The position numbers and the translations under genes were made by a program. This document shows positions 17,029-26,250 of a DNA stretch of 64,000 bases, piece after piece; positions within the stretch are counted from its first letter, which is position 1; every line of letters starts with the position of its first letter. The notes beneath the pieces were generated by a model, which was not told where the DNA came from, did no database searches, and worked only from the letters and a program-made list of their open reading frames with translations. Origin of the DNA: Luteimicrobium subarcticum (GTDB lineage Bacteria; Actinomycetota; Actinomycetes; Actinomycetales; Cellulomonadaceae); assembly GCF_002798015.1 (NCBI RefSeq), contig NZ_PGTZ01000006.1, forward strand, positions 558,001 to 622,000. The letters are read 5' to 3'.

Positions 17029-19080
17029 CTACCGCCCGGAGACCGTCTTGAGAGCGTCCTCGACGACGCCTGCGTACACGGGGATGCCCTTCATGTTCGG
17101 GTGCGTCCGGTCCGGGTGCAGGAGGCCGGGCTCGCTCTTCGCCGCAGAGCACCAGTCCGCGACCACGACGTTGGGGTAGCGGCCCGCGATCTTCGCGAGC
17201 TCCTTGTTGGCGTCCGGCACCCAGTAGGACACCCCGACGGTGTTGACCAGGACGACCTTGCGGTCCGGGCCGAGGATCGCGAGGACCTTCTCGAGCGCCT
17301 TGTCCGAGCCCGCGAACTGGAAGCCGCCGTTCGTCCCGAAGTTGAGGACGACGTAGGGGCGGAGCTTGCCCGCGTCGGCCGCCTTCTGGACGATCGCGGG
17401 CGCGTCGACCCACTTGCGGATGGGCACGGCGTCGAGCGCGATGCCCGGGAACGCCTGAAGCAACGCGGGCGCGGCGCCCGACATCACCGAGTCGCCGAAA
17501 CCGATGACCTGCTTGCCGTCGACCGCGCCGTGGACGACGAGCGGGCTCGCCGCGTCGTCTCCCGCGCCGGTGCCCGGCGCGGTCGGGATCCGCGACGGGT
17601 CGGAGGACGGGCTCTTCTGCGCGTTCCCGCGCGACGCCCTCCCGCCCGTCGTCGGGCTCGCCGTCGGGTCGGGCGTCGGGTGGGGCGTCGGGGCGGTCGC
17701 GGGGTCGACGCCGTCCGTCTCCACACCCGTCGTGTCGATGGCGGCCATGCCCGCTTCGACGGACCGCTGCGCGCTGGTCTCGGCCGGCGCCGTCGCGACC
17801 GCGCACCCGGCGACCACCACGAGCCCGACGACGCCGGCGACGGCGACGGGCGCGAGCCGCGCGCCGGGTCGGCGCACCGCCCCGGTCGCGCGGTGCCACA
17901 CGGCGCGGAACCCGTCGCGACGGATCGGCGTCTCCACCCACCGGTAGGAGGCGGCGGCCACGAGGAGCGTCACGGCGACGCCGATCGCGGTCGCGAGCCA
18001 CCAGGTCGACGTCCCGGGGAACGCGTCGAAGGCGCCCCAGACGACGAGCAGAACGGGCCAGTGCCACAGGTACAGCCCGTACGAGCGGACGCCGACCCAG
18101 GTCAGCGGCGACCAGCCGAGGAGTCGCAGGTAGCCGCCGGCGCGGCCGGTGCAGCCCGCGACCGCGAGCATCGCGAGGGCGGAGCCGAGCAGGATCCCGC
18201 CGCGGTACGCGAACGTCATGTCGGTGCGCAGGAACCGCATCTCGACGACGAGCGCCACGAGCGCGAGCGCGGGGACCCAGGACGCGACGGCGCGCGGCAG
18301 GAGCTCGCGCCCGCTCCCCCACCACAGCGCCGCGGCGACGCCGATCAGCAGGCCGAACACGTGGGTGTCGGTGCCGTAGTAGACGCGGGTCGGGTCGGCC
18401 CCCGGCGAGTACAGCGCCGCCATGAGGACGGCCGACCCCAGCGCCGCGGCGAGCACGACGGCGGTGCACGCCCGGCCGCCCCGCACGAGGGCGATGAGCA
18501 CGGCGAGCACGACGGGCCACACGAGGTAGAACTGCTCCTCGATCGCGAGCGACCAGAAGGTCTGGAAGATCAGCGGCGACGTCTGGTCGAAGTAGCTGGA
18601 CCCGGCGACGACCTCCACCCAGTTGCTCGTGAACGTCGCGGCGCCGAACGTCTGCCGGCCGATGTGGACGAGCAGGTCGGGCTCGACGAGGCGTGCAGCG
18701 ACGATGCTCGTGACGACGACGACCACGAGCGCGGGCACGAGCCGTCGCACGCGCCGCATCCAGAACGCGGGCAGGTTCAGGCGGTGGCGCGTCTGCAGCT
18801 CGCGCAGTAGGAGCGTCGTGATGAGGAAGCCGCTGACCGCGAAGAACACGTCCACGCCGAGGAATCCGCCGGGAAGCCAGGTGGGCTGGACGTGGTAGAC
18901 GATCACGGCGATGACGGCGACGGCACGCAGCCCGTCGAGCCCGGGCACCCTGCCGCTGCGCCGCCCCGACCGCCCTGTCCCGGTCGACGGGGCTGCGGCG
19001 CGCGGCGGCGACTGCGGTGGTGCCGGCGGCGGCGGCTGTCGCAGCGACGGTGGGGGCGGGGGCGGCGGGGGGCCGGCCAC
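17029..19080 (-). CDS. OafA/OatA-like membrane acyltransferase with SGNH domain
   Basis: 683 residues. After a Pro-rich N-terminus, an acyltransferase-3 domain with about ten membrane helices spans residues 45-380; it opens with GLDGLRAVAVIAVIVYHVQP and FLGVDVFFAVSGFLITTLLL. A Thr/Pro/Asp linker leads to an extracytoplasmic SGNH hydrolase-like domain with GFGDSVMSG, LNFGTNGGF and DRTHPNMKG, giving Ser, Gly/Asn and His of the catalytic set. The architecture is that of OatA-type O-acetyltransferases acting on peptidoglycan or other surface glycans. I chose GTG at 19080 because AAGGAGGTG lies 5 nt upstream; an earlier ATG at 19119 lacks one. Confidence 0.85.
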   Translation of the reverse strand: MAGPPPPPPPPSLRQPPPPAPPQSPPRAAAPSTGTGRSGRRSGRVPGLDGLRAVAVIAVIVYHVQPTWLPGGFLGVDVFFAVSGFLITTLLLRELQTRHRLNLPAFWMRRVRRLVPALVVVVVTSIVAARLVEPDLLVHIGRQTFGAATFTSNWVEVVAGSSYFDQTSPLIFQTFWSLAIEEQFYLVWPVVLAVLIALVRGGRACTAVVLAAALGSAVLMAALYSPGADPTRVYYGTDTHVFGLLIGVAAALWWGSGRELLPRAVASWVPALALVALVVEMRFLRTDMTFAYRGGILLGSALAMLAVAGCTGRAGGYLRLLGWSPLTWVGVRSYGLYLWHWPVLLVVWGAFDAFPGTSTWWLATAIGVAVTLLVAAASYRWVETPIRRDGFRAVWHRATGAVRRPGARLAPVAVAGVVGLVVVAGCAVATAPAETSAQRSVEAGMAAIDTTGVETDGVDPATAPTPHPTPDPTASPTTGGRASRGNAQKSPSSDPSRIPTAPGTGAGDDAASPLVVHGAVDGKQVIGFGDSVMSGAAPALLQAFPGIALDAVPIRKWVDAPAIVQKAADAGKLRPYVVLNFGTNGGFQFAGSDKALEKVLAILGPDRKVVLVNTVGVSYWVPDANKELAKIAGRYPNVVVADWCSAAKSEPGLLHPDRTHPNMKGIPVYAGVVEDALKTVSGR

Positions 19081-19222
19081 GGGCACCTCCTTCGTGGGCA
19101 GGCGGGCGTCCGCTCCCACGGTAGGACGCGTCAGGTGCTCTGCACAGCCCCCGCACGGCGCGTCCCGAGAACGACCTCAGGGCGCCCCGATCGAGGAGCA
19201 GGAGGTTGCCCGGGCTGCCCCG

Positions 19223-21832
19223 TCAGAGCTTGGTGACGGGTGAGAAGCGCAGCAGCAGACGCTTGGTGCCGTCGCCCCCGAAGTCGACCTTCACGACGGC
19301 GTTGCGCCCGACGCCCTCGAGCGCGACGACCGTCCCGAGCCCGTAGGCGTCGTGCGTGACCTTGTCGCCCACGTCGAGGTTCGGGATGCTCGCGTCGTCC
19401 CGGGGCGTCGCGGACCCGAACGACGGCCCGCCCTCCTGCCCGCCCCGCCCGCCGACGCCGCCGCTGCGCGCGGCCGCCCCGGAGCGGCGGAACCCGGAGC
19501 GGGGTGCGGCCGACGACCCCCAGCCGCCGCCCCACCCCAGGGAACCGCCACCGCGCAGCGTCTGCATCGACGACTCGCGCCGCCTCCAGTCGACGAGCTC
19601 CTCAGGGATCTCGTCGAGGAACCGGGACGCGGGGAACTCGTTGGCCATGCCCCAGGCGGAGCGCACGGCGGACCGCGACATGTAGAGGCGCTGGCGGGCG
19701 CGCGTGATGCCGACGTACGCGAGGCGGCGCTCTTCGGCGAGCTCGGTGTCGTCGTGCAGGGACCGCATGTGCGGGAAGGTGCCGTCCTCGAGCCCGGTGA
19801 GGAACACGACGGGGAACTCGAGGCCCTTGGCGGTGTGCAGGGTCATGAGGGTGACGACGCCGGGGTCGCGGCGTGCCGCACCGAGCCCGTCGCCCTCCCC
19901 GTCGCCGTCGTTCGGGTCACCGCCGTCGTCCGCGGGGATCTGGTCGGAGTCGGCGACGAGCGAGACGCGCTCGAGGAAGTCCGCGAGGGTGCCCTCGGGC
20001 TCGGCCTCCTCGAACTCGGCGGCGACGGCGTGCAGCTCGGCGAGGTTCTCGACGCGACCGGCGTCCTGCGGGTCTTCCGACGCGCGCAGCTCGGCGAGGT
20101 ACCCGGACCGGTCGAGCACCGCGCCGAGCACCTCGGCGGGGCCGACTCCGCTCGCGGCGAGCTCGCGCAGCCCGGACATGAGGTCGCGGAACCCTTCGAG
20201 GGGGCGCAGCGACCGCGTCGTCATGCCGGGGATCTCGTCGAGGCGGTCGAGCGCCGCACCGAACGAGATGCGCTCGCGCTCGGCGAAGACGGCGACGAGC
20301 GCCTCCGTGCGGTCGCCGATGCCGCGGCGGGGGACGGACAGGACGCGGCGCAGGTTCACGTCGTCGTCGGGGTTGGTGACGGCGTGCAGGTACGCCACGG
20401 CGTCCTTGACCTCGCGCCGCTCGTAGAAGCGGGTGCCGCCGACGACCTTGTACGGGAGGCCGACGCGGATGAGGACTTCTTCGAGCGCGCGGGACTGCGC
20501 GTTGGTGCGGTAGAAGATCGCGACGTCGCCGGGCCGGACGCCGTCGCTGTCGCCGAGGCGGTCGATCTCCTCGGCGACGAACCGGGCTTCTTCGTGCTCG
20601 TTGTCGGCGACGTACCCGACGATCTGCGGGCCGGCGCCGGAGTCGGTCCAGAGGCGCTTGGGCTTGCGGTCGGGGTTGCGGGCGATGACGGCGTTGGCGG
20701 CGGACAGGATGGTCTGCGTGGACCGGTAGTTCTGCTCGAGGAGCAGGGTCCGCGCGGCCGGGTAGTCGGCCTCGAACTCGAGGATGTTGCGGATGGTGGC
20801 GCCGCGGAACGCGTAGATGGACTGGTCGGCGTCACCGACGACGGTGAGCTCGGCGGGCGGCACGACGCCCGCGTGGCGCCCTTCCCGGAGGTCCCCCTCG
20901 ACGGTCTCGTCGACCTCGCCCCCCACGGTCCTGGTGGTGCCGACGCCCGCGAGCTCGCGCACGAGGACGTACTGGGCGTGGTTGGTGTCCTGGTACTCGT
21001 CGACGAGGATGTGCCGGAACCGGCGCCGGTAGTGCTCCGCGACCGCGGGGAACGCCTGCAGCAGGTTGACGGTCGTCATGATGAGGTCGTCGAAGTCGAG
21101 CGCGTGCGCCTGCGCGAGCCGCGCCTGGTAGCGCGTGTAGACGTCGGCGAGGACGCCGTCGAACTCGTTGCTGCGGGGTACCCCGGCGACACCGTCTGCG
21201 GTCGCCGCGCCCGACGTCGACCGGTACGTGTCGGGGTCGACGAGCTCGTTCTTGAGGTCGGAGATCTTGTTCGCGAGCGAACGCGGCGGGTACTTCTTCG
21301 CGTCGAGGTCGAGCTCGCGGCACACGAGCGTGACGAGCCGCAGCGAGTCGGCGGCGTCGTAGATCGAGAACGTGGAGCGCAGGCCGAGCTGGTCGTGCTC
21401 GGCACGCAGGATCCGGACGCACGCGGAGTGGAACGTGGAGACCCACATGCGCCGTGCCACGGGGCCGACGAGCGCCTCGACGCGCTCGCGCATCTCGGCG
21501 GCAGCCTTGTTGGTGAACGTGATCGCGAGGACCTCGCCCGGGCGGGCGCGGCGGGTGGCGAGGGCGTAGGCGATGCGGTGGGTCAGGACGCGCGTCTTGC
21601 CCGACCCGGCACCGGCGACGATGAGGAGCTGCCCGCCCTCGTGCAGGACGGCCTCGCGCTGCTGCGGGTTGAGCCCTTCGAGCAGCGAGTCGGGCTCGTG
21701 CACGGACGGGCCCGCAGGCACCGTCGGGCCAGGGACGGGCGACGGTCCGTCGACCGCGGCGGCACGGGTCCCGGGGCGCGCGGCGGGGCGCGTGACACCG
21801 GGCAGGGGGAGGTCGTCGAAGAGAGAGTTCAT
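19223..21832 (-). CDS. pcrA: ATP-dependent DNA helicase PcrA/UvrD
   Basis: 869 residues, superfamily 1 3'-5' helicase for DNA repair and plasmid/replication maintenance. Q-motif LNPQQREAV, Walker A VAGAGSGKTRVL near residue 75, Walker B VDEYQDTNHAQ, motif III VGDADQSIYAFRGA, motif V TLHTAKGLEFPVVFLTGLE and motif VI YVGITRARQRLY are all present. The C-terminal tail ends with a Tudor-like segment (VGDKVTHDAYGLGTVVALEG), typical of PcrA and used to contact RNA polymerase. Between motifs II and III is an extra acidic insert (VGGEVDETVEGDLREG). Monocistronic. Confidence 0.95.
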   Translation of the reverse strand: MNSLFDDLPLPGVTRPAARPGTRAAAVDGPSPVPGPTVPAGPSVHEPDSLLEGLNPQQREAVLHEGGQLLIVAGAGSGKTRVLTHRIAYALATRRARPGEVLAITFTNKAAAEMRERVEALVGPVARRMWVSTFHSACVRILRAEHDQLGLRSTFSIYDAADSLRLVTLVCRELDLDAKKYPPRSLANKISDLKNELVDPDTYRSTSGAATADGVAGVPRSNEFDGVLADVYTRYQARLAQAHALDFDDLIMTTVNLLQAFPAVAEHYRRRFRHILVDEYQDTNHAQYVLVRELAGVGTTRTVGGEVDETVEGDLREGRHAGVVPPAELTVVGDADQSIYAFRGATIRNILEFEADYPAARTLLLEQNYRSTQTILSAANAVIARNPDRKPKRLWTDSGAGPQIVGYVADNEHEEARFVAEEIDRLGDSDGVRPGDVAIFYRTNAQSRALEEVLIRVGLPYKVVGGTRFYERREVKDAVAYLHAVTNPDDDVNLRRVLSVPRRGIGDRTEALVAVFAERERISFGAALDRLDEIPGMTTRSLRPLEGFRDLMSGLRELAASGVGPAEVLGAVLDRSGYLAELRASEDPQDAGRVENLAELHAVAAEFEEAEPEGTLADFLERVSLVADSDQIPADDGGDPNDGDGEGDGLGAARRDPGVVTLMTLHTAKGLEFPVVFLTGLEDGTFPHMRSLHDDTELAEERRLAYVGITRARQRLYMSRSAVRSAWGMANEFPASRFLDEIPEELVDWRRRESSMQTLRGGGSLGWGGGWGSSAAPRSGFRRSGAAARSGGVGGRGGQEGGPSFGSATPRDDASIPNLDVGDKVTHDAYGLGTVVALEGVGRNAVVKVDFGGDGTKRLLLRFSPVTKL

Positions 21833-21910
21833 CGCGGCACCAGCCTAGGCGTCCGGGCCGACAGACGACGCCGCCCGGCAGGTCGGCGTCGCGGGCACTT
21901 GAATGGGGCC

Positions 21911-22342
21911 ATGAGCCAACACGTCGAGGAAGGCACGCGGTCCCTGGTCCGGGAGCACCGGGGGACGGAGGCGTCCAGCCCACGGTCCGTGCGGTGCGAC
22001 GACGGCCTGTGGGCCGCCGTGAAGGCCCGGGCCGAGGCGGACGGCGTGACGATCAACTACGCGGTCGGGGTGCTCCTGGAGGGGTACGCGTCCGACGCGG
22101 TGCGCCTCGAGCTCCCTCCGCCGACCGATGACCCTGCGGTCACCGGGGGGACGCGGAGCTCGGTGAGCTCGCTGCGGGTGGCCGACACCGTCTGGGCCGC
22201 CGCGAAGGCGCGGGCGGCCGGGGAGGGACTGACGATGAACGCGGTGGTCAACCGGATCCTCGGGGGCTACCACGACGGGCTCCTGCGACTGCCGACGGTC
22301 GTGCTGTACTTCGCGCCCACCGGGCGCCCCTCCGAGGCGTGA
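21911..22342 (+). CDS. Tandem ribbon-helix-helix-like protein
   Basis: 143 residues. Two internal copies share the pattern SVRCDDGLWAAVKARAEADG...NYAVGVLLEGY (about residues 26-58) and SLRVADTVWAAAKARAAGEG...NAVVNRILGGY (about 86-120). Each looks like a strand then two helices, as in ribbon-helix-helix DNA-binding domains, which normally dimerise. A Pro/Thr linker joins the copies. Divergent from pcrA with 78 bases between starts. No toxin partner is adjacent. DNA-binding is inferred from the pattern; the ATG has a weak GGGG upstream. Confidence 0.6.
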   Translation: MSQHVEEGTRSLVREHRGTEASSPRSVRCDDGLWAAVKARAEADGVTINYAVGVLLEGYASDAVRLELPPPTDDPAVTGGTRSSVSSLRVADTVWAAAKARAAGEGLTMNAVVNRILGGYHDGLLRLPTVVLYFAPTGRPSEA

Positions 22343-22345
22343 AGG

Positions 22346-22828
22346 TCAGGTCAGCGCGACGCCGACGAGCCACGCGGACGTCGCGAGCAGCGCCCCGGCG
22401 AGCTGGACGACGATCGTGATGCCGGTCGCGACCATCGCGGCGACGGTAGCCGCCCACGCGGCCCGCAGGTCCCGCCGTCGCAGCAGCTCGACGACGAGCA
22501 CCCCGAGCACGAACCCGAGCGGCAGCCCGACGACCGGGACGACGAAGAACCCGACGACGCCGACGACGCCGCCGATCGCGAGCGTGATCCAGGGGACCTC
22601 GGCGCGGCGCAGGTGCCGTGCCCCGAGGACGAGCTGCGCGACCTCCGCGACGGCGACGCACGCGAGCGCCACGCCGAAGCAGACCCAGGCCGTCGTCCCG
22701 CCGGTGAGGATCGCCCAGACGAGGATCGCGCCCAGCACGAGCAGGTTCCCGGGCAGCACCTGGACGACCACGCCGACCAGCCCGAGCAGGATCACGATCC
22801 CGACGACGACCTCGCCGCCGGAGCTCAC
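22346..22828 (-). CDS. DUF456 membrane protein
   Basis: 160 residues and almost entirely hydrophobic, with four to five helices and two Gly-rich hairpins (VLPGNLLVLGAILVWAIL and IGGVVGVVGFFVVPVVGLPL). This is the DUF456 family, whose Gly-rich repeats resemble small multidrug or glycine-zipper membrane proteins; function unproven. Convergent with the preceding RHH gene (3 bases apart). Confidence 0.8.
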   Translation of the reverse strand: MSSGGEVVVGIVILLGLVGVVVQVLPGNLLVLGAILVWAILTGGTTAWVCFGVALACVAVAEVAQLVLGARHLRRAEVPWITLAIGGVVGVVGFFVVPVVGLPLGFVLGVLVVELLRRRDLRAAWAATVAAMVATGITIVVQLAGALLATSAWLVGVALT

Positions 22829-22862
22829 GGCCTCCCCGCCCTGGCCGCCCGGGCGTTGCGGC

Positions 22863-23213
22863 TCACCAGAAGACGGCGATGACGATGTTCGCGATCGTGA
22901 GGCCGCCGACGGCGTGCTTCATCCAGGCGGGCGCGCGGTCGCCCTTGCGCTGCACGAGGAAGGCCAGGACGGTGATGACGAGCGCGACGACGAGCTTGAC
23001 GGCGAGCTTGCCGTCCGGGAACGGGTGCCCGAGGACGTCCGGGTTCGACTCGATCACGCCCATCATCACGATCCCCGAGACGAGGGCGGTCGCCGCGCCG
23101 TGGAAGACGCCCTTCGGGAGCCCGGGCTTGCGGATGCTCACGAGGTACCCACCGAGGACGATCGCCCAGCCGATGAAGTGGAGGACGGCAAAGACTTCAA
23201 CGAGGATCTTCAT
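22863..23213 (-). CDS. Small four-helix membrane protein, unknown function
   Basis: 116 residues with hydrophobic segments at about 4-25, 37-53, 70-87 and 103-116. Starts MKILVEVFAVLHFIGWAIVL. The loops carry RKPGLPKGVFHG and VIESNPDVLGHPFPDGKL. I do not recognise a named family; similar small proteins occur widely in actinobacteria. Coding bias is good and the downstream gene is the DUF456 gene, 34 bases on, so the two may be co-transcribed. Confidence 0.65.
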   Translation of the reverse strand: MKILVEVFAVLHFIGWAIVLGGYLVSIRKPGLPKGVFHGAATALVSGIVMMGVIESNPDVLGHPFPDGKLAVKLVVALVITVLAFLVQRKGDRAPAWMKHAVGGLTIANIVIAVFW

Positions 23214-23340
23214 GGTGGCCGATCGTAGTTTGCTGACACCTGTGTCGTAAAACCAGGGGGCCGATTCGCCCCGAGATCTTCCGGGACGCGCAGCACACGG
23301 CCCACGAACCGCGCAGCCGCGTCCGCGATCCAAGACACCT

Positions 23341-23390
23341 GTCCATGATCTGGACGCGTGGTTCCACCTCTCGGGATCGCCAGGTACCGT
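23341..23390 (+). promoter_or_regulatory. Promoter and candidate operator of the sulfur operon
   Basis: TACCGT at 23385-23390 sits 7 nt before the ATG of the leader peptide (23398), the layout of a leaderless mRNA; a weak -35 (TTCCAC, 23362-23367) is 17 nt further up. Just upstream lies GTCCA-TGATC-TGGAC (23341-23355), a perfect 5-bp inverted repeat that could bind a sulfur regulator. The rest of 23214-23397 holds nothing recognisable. Confidence 0.45.
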
Positions 23391-23397
23391 CGTCACC

Positions 23398-23514
23398 ATG
23401 ACCGCACTCGCACCCCGTACGACGGCACCGGCTGCCCAGCCGGCACGGCCGACGTCCGCGGCGTGCCACGGCACCCTCATGTGCCTGTGCCCGGTCGCAA
23501 CGTGTTGTTGTTGA
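23398..23514 (+). CDS. Cysteine-rich leader peptide (putative attenuator)
   Basis: 38-codon reading frame with six cysteines, three of them consecutive at the very end: TGT TGT TGT directly before TGA (23503-23514). TGT is rare in this genome compared with TGC, so the cluster looks selected. It probably has a leaderless start. Polycysteine leader ORFs ahead of sulfur-assimilation operons are known in mycobacteria, where ribosome stalling at Cys codons under cysteine shortage opens downstream expression. Here sir starts 133 bases after the stop. The alternative structures in 23515-23647 were not resolved by eye. Confidence 0.8.
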   Translation: MTALAPRTTAPAAQPARPTSAACHGTLMCLCPVATCCC

Positions 23515-23647
23515 CCAGCCCTACCTCGGACCTGCCGCACCGCGGCACCATCCCCCCGAGCGAGGGCGCGCGAGTGCGGACCTCGTCTCCCCCCGGGAAT
23601 CGCTGAGGCTCCACCACCCGCGCGTGCTCGCGGCCACAAGGAGCACG

Positions 23648-25375
23648 ATGACCACGCCCGCACCCCCCGCCCGCGCGGACCGCGCCGCACGCCCCGCCGG
23701 CGAGCGTCCCGCGCGTCCCGCGGCCCGTCCCCACGGGCAGTGGAAGGTCGACGGCACCACCCCGCTCAACGGCAACGAGAAGTGGAAGCAGGAGGACGGC
23801 GGCCTCTCCGTGCGCGCACGGATCGAGGAGACGTACTCCAAGCAGGGCTTCGGCTCGATCACGGACGACGACCTCCACGGGCGTTTCCGCTGGTGGGGCC
23901 TCTACACCCAGCGCAAGCCGGGCATCGACGGCGGCAAGACCGCCACGCTCGAGCCGCACGAGCTCGAGGACGAGTACTTCATGCTCCGGGTGCGGATCGA
24001 CGCCGGCGCCCTGACCACCGACCAGCTCCGCGTGATCGCGGGGATCTCGCGCGACTTCGGGCGTGACACCGCCGACATCACGGACCGGCAGAACATCCAG
24101 CTCCACTGGGTCGAGGTGGAGAGCGTCCCCGAGATCTGGCGCCGCCTCGAGGCCGTCGGTCTGGGTACCACCGAGGCCTGCGGCGACGTGCCGCGCGTCG
24201 TCCTCGGCAGCCCCGTCGCGGGCGTCGCCGCGGACGAGCTGCTCGACATCGGCCCCGTCGTCGACGGCATCACCGAGAAGTACCTCGGCGTGCCCGAGCT
24301 CGCGAACCTGCCGCGCAAGTTCAAGACCGCGATCACCGGGCACCCCAGCCAGGACGTCGTGCACGAGATCAACGACGTCGCGTTCGTCGCGCACCGCCAC
24401 CCGGTGCTCGGCGTCGGGTTCGACCTGTGGGTCGGTGGCGGCCTGTCCACCAACCCGCGGCTCGGCGAGCGCCTGGGCGTGTTCGTCACCGAGGAGCAGG
24501 TGCCCGACGTGTGGCACGGAGTCGCACAGATCTTCCGCGACTACGGCTACCGCCGGCTGCGCAACAAGGCCCGCCTGAAGTTCCTGCTCGCCGACTGGGG
24601 GCCCGCGAAGTTCCGCGAGGTCCTCGAGACGGAGTACCTCGGCTACGCCCTGCCGGACGGCCCGCCCGCACCGCGTCCCACGACGCCGGGCGACCACATC
24701 GGCGTCCACAAGCAGAAGGACGGCCGCAACTACGTCGGCGCCGCGCCCTACGTCGGCCGCGTGTCCGGCCAGATCCTCGCCGACGTCGCGGACCTCGCGG
24801 AGTCCGTCGGCTCGGGTCGCGTGCGGCTCACCCCCCACCAGAAGCTCCTCGTGCTCGACGTCCCCGACGCGCATGTCGAGCACGTCGTCGGCCGCCTCAA
24901 GGAGCTCGGCCTCGACGCGAACCCCAGCCCGTGGCGCCGCAGCACCATCGCGTGCACCGGCATCGAGTACTGCAAGCTCGCGATCGTCGAGACCAAGGCC
25001 ACGGCGTCGGCGGCGGTCGACGAGCTCGAGAAGCGGCTGGGCGACCTGTCGCACCTCAAGCCCGTGAGCCTCAACATCAACGGCTGCCCCAACTCGTGCG
25101 CCCGCATCCAGACGGCCGACATCGGCCTCAAGGGCCAGATCATCACCGTCGACGGCGAGCAGGTCCCCGGGTTCCAGGTGCACCTGGGCGGCGGGCTCGC
25201 GTCCGAGGACCGTGACGAGGCCGGCCTCGGCCGGACCGTCCGCGGCCTCAAGGTCGCCGCGTCCGAGCTGCCCGACTACGTCGAGCGGGTCGTGCGACGG
25301 TTCGACGCCGAAGGGGCCGAGGGCGAGACGTTCGCCCAGTGGGCCCACCGCGCGGACGAGGAGGCGCTCCAGTGA
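23648..25375 (+). CDS. sir: Ferredoxin-dependent sulfite reductase (nitrite/sulfite reductase family)
   Basis: 575 residues. Six-electron reduction of sulfite to sulfide using siroheme and a [4Fe-4S] cluster. Cluster and siroheme ligands are visible: CTGIEYC (C436, C442) and GCPNSC (C480, C484), spaced as in the family. Substrate-binding Arg/Lys lie in DITDRQNIQLHW and NLPRKFKTAI. AAGGAGCACG precedes the ATG. The next gene starts inside the last codons (GTGA). Assignment to sulfite rather than nitrite follows from the cysHDN neighbours. Confidence 0.93.
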   Translation: MTTPAPPARADRAARPAGERPARPAARPHGQWKVDGTTPLNGNEKWKQEDGGLSVRARIEETYSKQGFGSITDDDLHGRFRWWGLYTQRKPGIDGGKTATLEPHELEDEYFMLRVRIDAGALTTDQLRVIAGISRDFGRDTADITDRQNIQLHWVEVESVPEIWRRLEAVGLGTTEACGDVPRVVLGSPVAGVAADELLDIGPVVDGITEKYLGVPELANLPRKFKTAITGHPSQDVVHEINDVAFVAHRHPVLGVGFDLWVGGGLSTNPRLGERLGVFVTEEQVPDVWHGVAQIFRDYGYRRLRNKARLKFLLADWGPAKFREVLETEYLGYALPDGPPAPRPTTPGDHIGVHKQKDGRNYVGAAPYVGRVSGQILADVADLAESVGSGRVRLTPHQKLLVLDVPDAHVEHVVGRLKELGLDANPSPWRRSTIACTGIEYCKLAIVETKATASAAVDELEKRLGDLSHLKPVSLNINGCPNSCARIQTADIGLKGQIITVDGEQVPGFQVHLGGGLASEDRDEAGLGRTVRGLKVAASELPDYVERVVRRFDAEGAEGETFAQWAHRADEEALQ

Positions 25376-26250
25376 CCACCGAGCAGACGACCGAGCAGAC
25401 CCCGACACCGGCCGACAACCCGCTGGCCGCCCTGCGGGCCGCCGCACAGGCGCGCACGCAGGCGCGCGCCACGGCGAAGGCCGCCGATGCGGAGCGACGG
25501 GCCGCGCAGGCGCGCCCGAAGCGCTCGGCCGCCGAGCTCCGAGAGATCGTGCGGCGCGGCCAGGCCGAGCTGCACGGTCCGGGCTGGCCGGGCGCCGCGC
25601 CCGACGCGACCCGCGAGGCCACCGCCGAGGAGGTCGTCGCCTGGGCCGTCCGCGAGTTCGGCGACTCGATCGCCGTGGCGTGCTCGATGGCCGACGCCGT
25701 GCTCCCGCACGTCGTCGCCGCGACCAAGCCGTGGGTCGACGTCCTGTTCCTCGACACCGGCTACCACTTCGCCGAGACGTACGGGACACGTGACGCCGTC
25801 GAGACGTCGATGGACGTCACCATCGTCGACGTCACCCCGAAGCAGACCGTCGCCGAGCAGGACGCCGCGCACGGCAAGGACCTCTGGTCGCGCGACCCCG
25901 GCCTGTGCTGCGCGCTGCGCAAGGTCGAGCCCCTGCACGACCGGCTCGCCGGGTACGAGGTGTGGGTCACGGGCGTGCGCCGCGACGAGGCGCCCACCCG
26001 CACCACGACGCCGCTCGTCACGTGGGACGAGAAGAACGGGCTGGTGAAGATCAACCCGCTCGCCGCGTGGTCGTTCGACGAGCTGCTCGCCTACGCGACC
26101 GCGCACCAGGTCGTCCTCAACCCGCTGCTCAACGACGGCTACCCGTCCATCGGGTGCGCGCCCTGCACCCGGCGCGTCGCGCCCGGCGAAGACCCCCGGG
26201 CCGGCCGCTGGGCCGGTCTCGACAAGACCGAGTGCGGGCTGCACGTATGA
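25372..26250 (+). CDS. cysH: Phosphoadenylyl/adenylyl-sulfate reductase
   Basis: 292 residues; reduces APS (or PAPS) to sulfite with thioredoxin. The CC pair at 179-180 and CAPC at 262-265 match the four ligands of the [4Fe-4S] cluster found in APS-specific reductases; the catalytic Cys is in TECGLH at the C-terminus. LFLDTGYHFAETY and VTGVRRDEAPTR are nucleotide-binding segments. No cysC (APS kinase) is in the operon, which also favours APS as substrate. An Ala/Arg-rich N-terminal extension of about 65 residues is unusual. The GTG start overlaps the sir stop. Confidence 0.93.
   Translation: MTTEQTTEQTPTPADNPLAALRAAAQARTQARATAKAADAERRAAQARPKRSAAELREIVRRGQAELHGPGWPGAAPDATREATAEEVVAWAVREFGDSIAVACSMADAVLPHVVAATKPWVDVLFLDTGYHFAETYGTRDAVETSMDVTIVDVTPKQTVAEQDAAHGKDLWSRDPGLCCALRKVEPLHDRLAGYEVWVTGVRRDEAPTRTTTPLVTWDEKNGLVKINPLAAWSFDELLAYATAHQVVLNPLLNDGYPSIGCAPCTRRVAPGEDPRAGRWAGLDKTECGLHV

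Noticed and set aside
19352-21910. Very long plus-strand open frame leading into the RHH gene
   Set aside because: It is the antisense shadow of pcrA, common in GC-rich DNA; only the part from 21911 has its own protein pattern.
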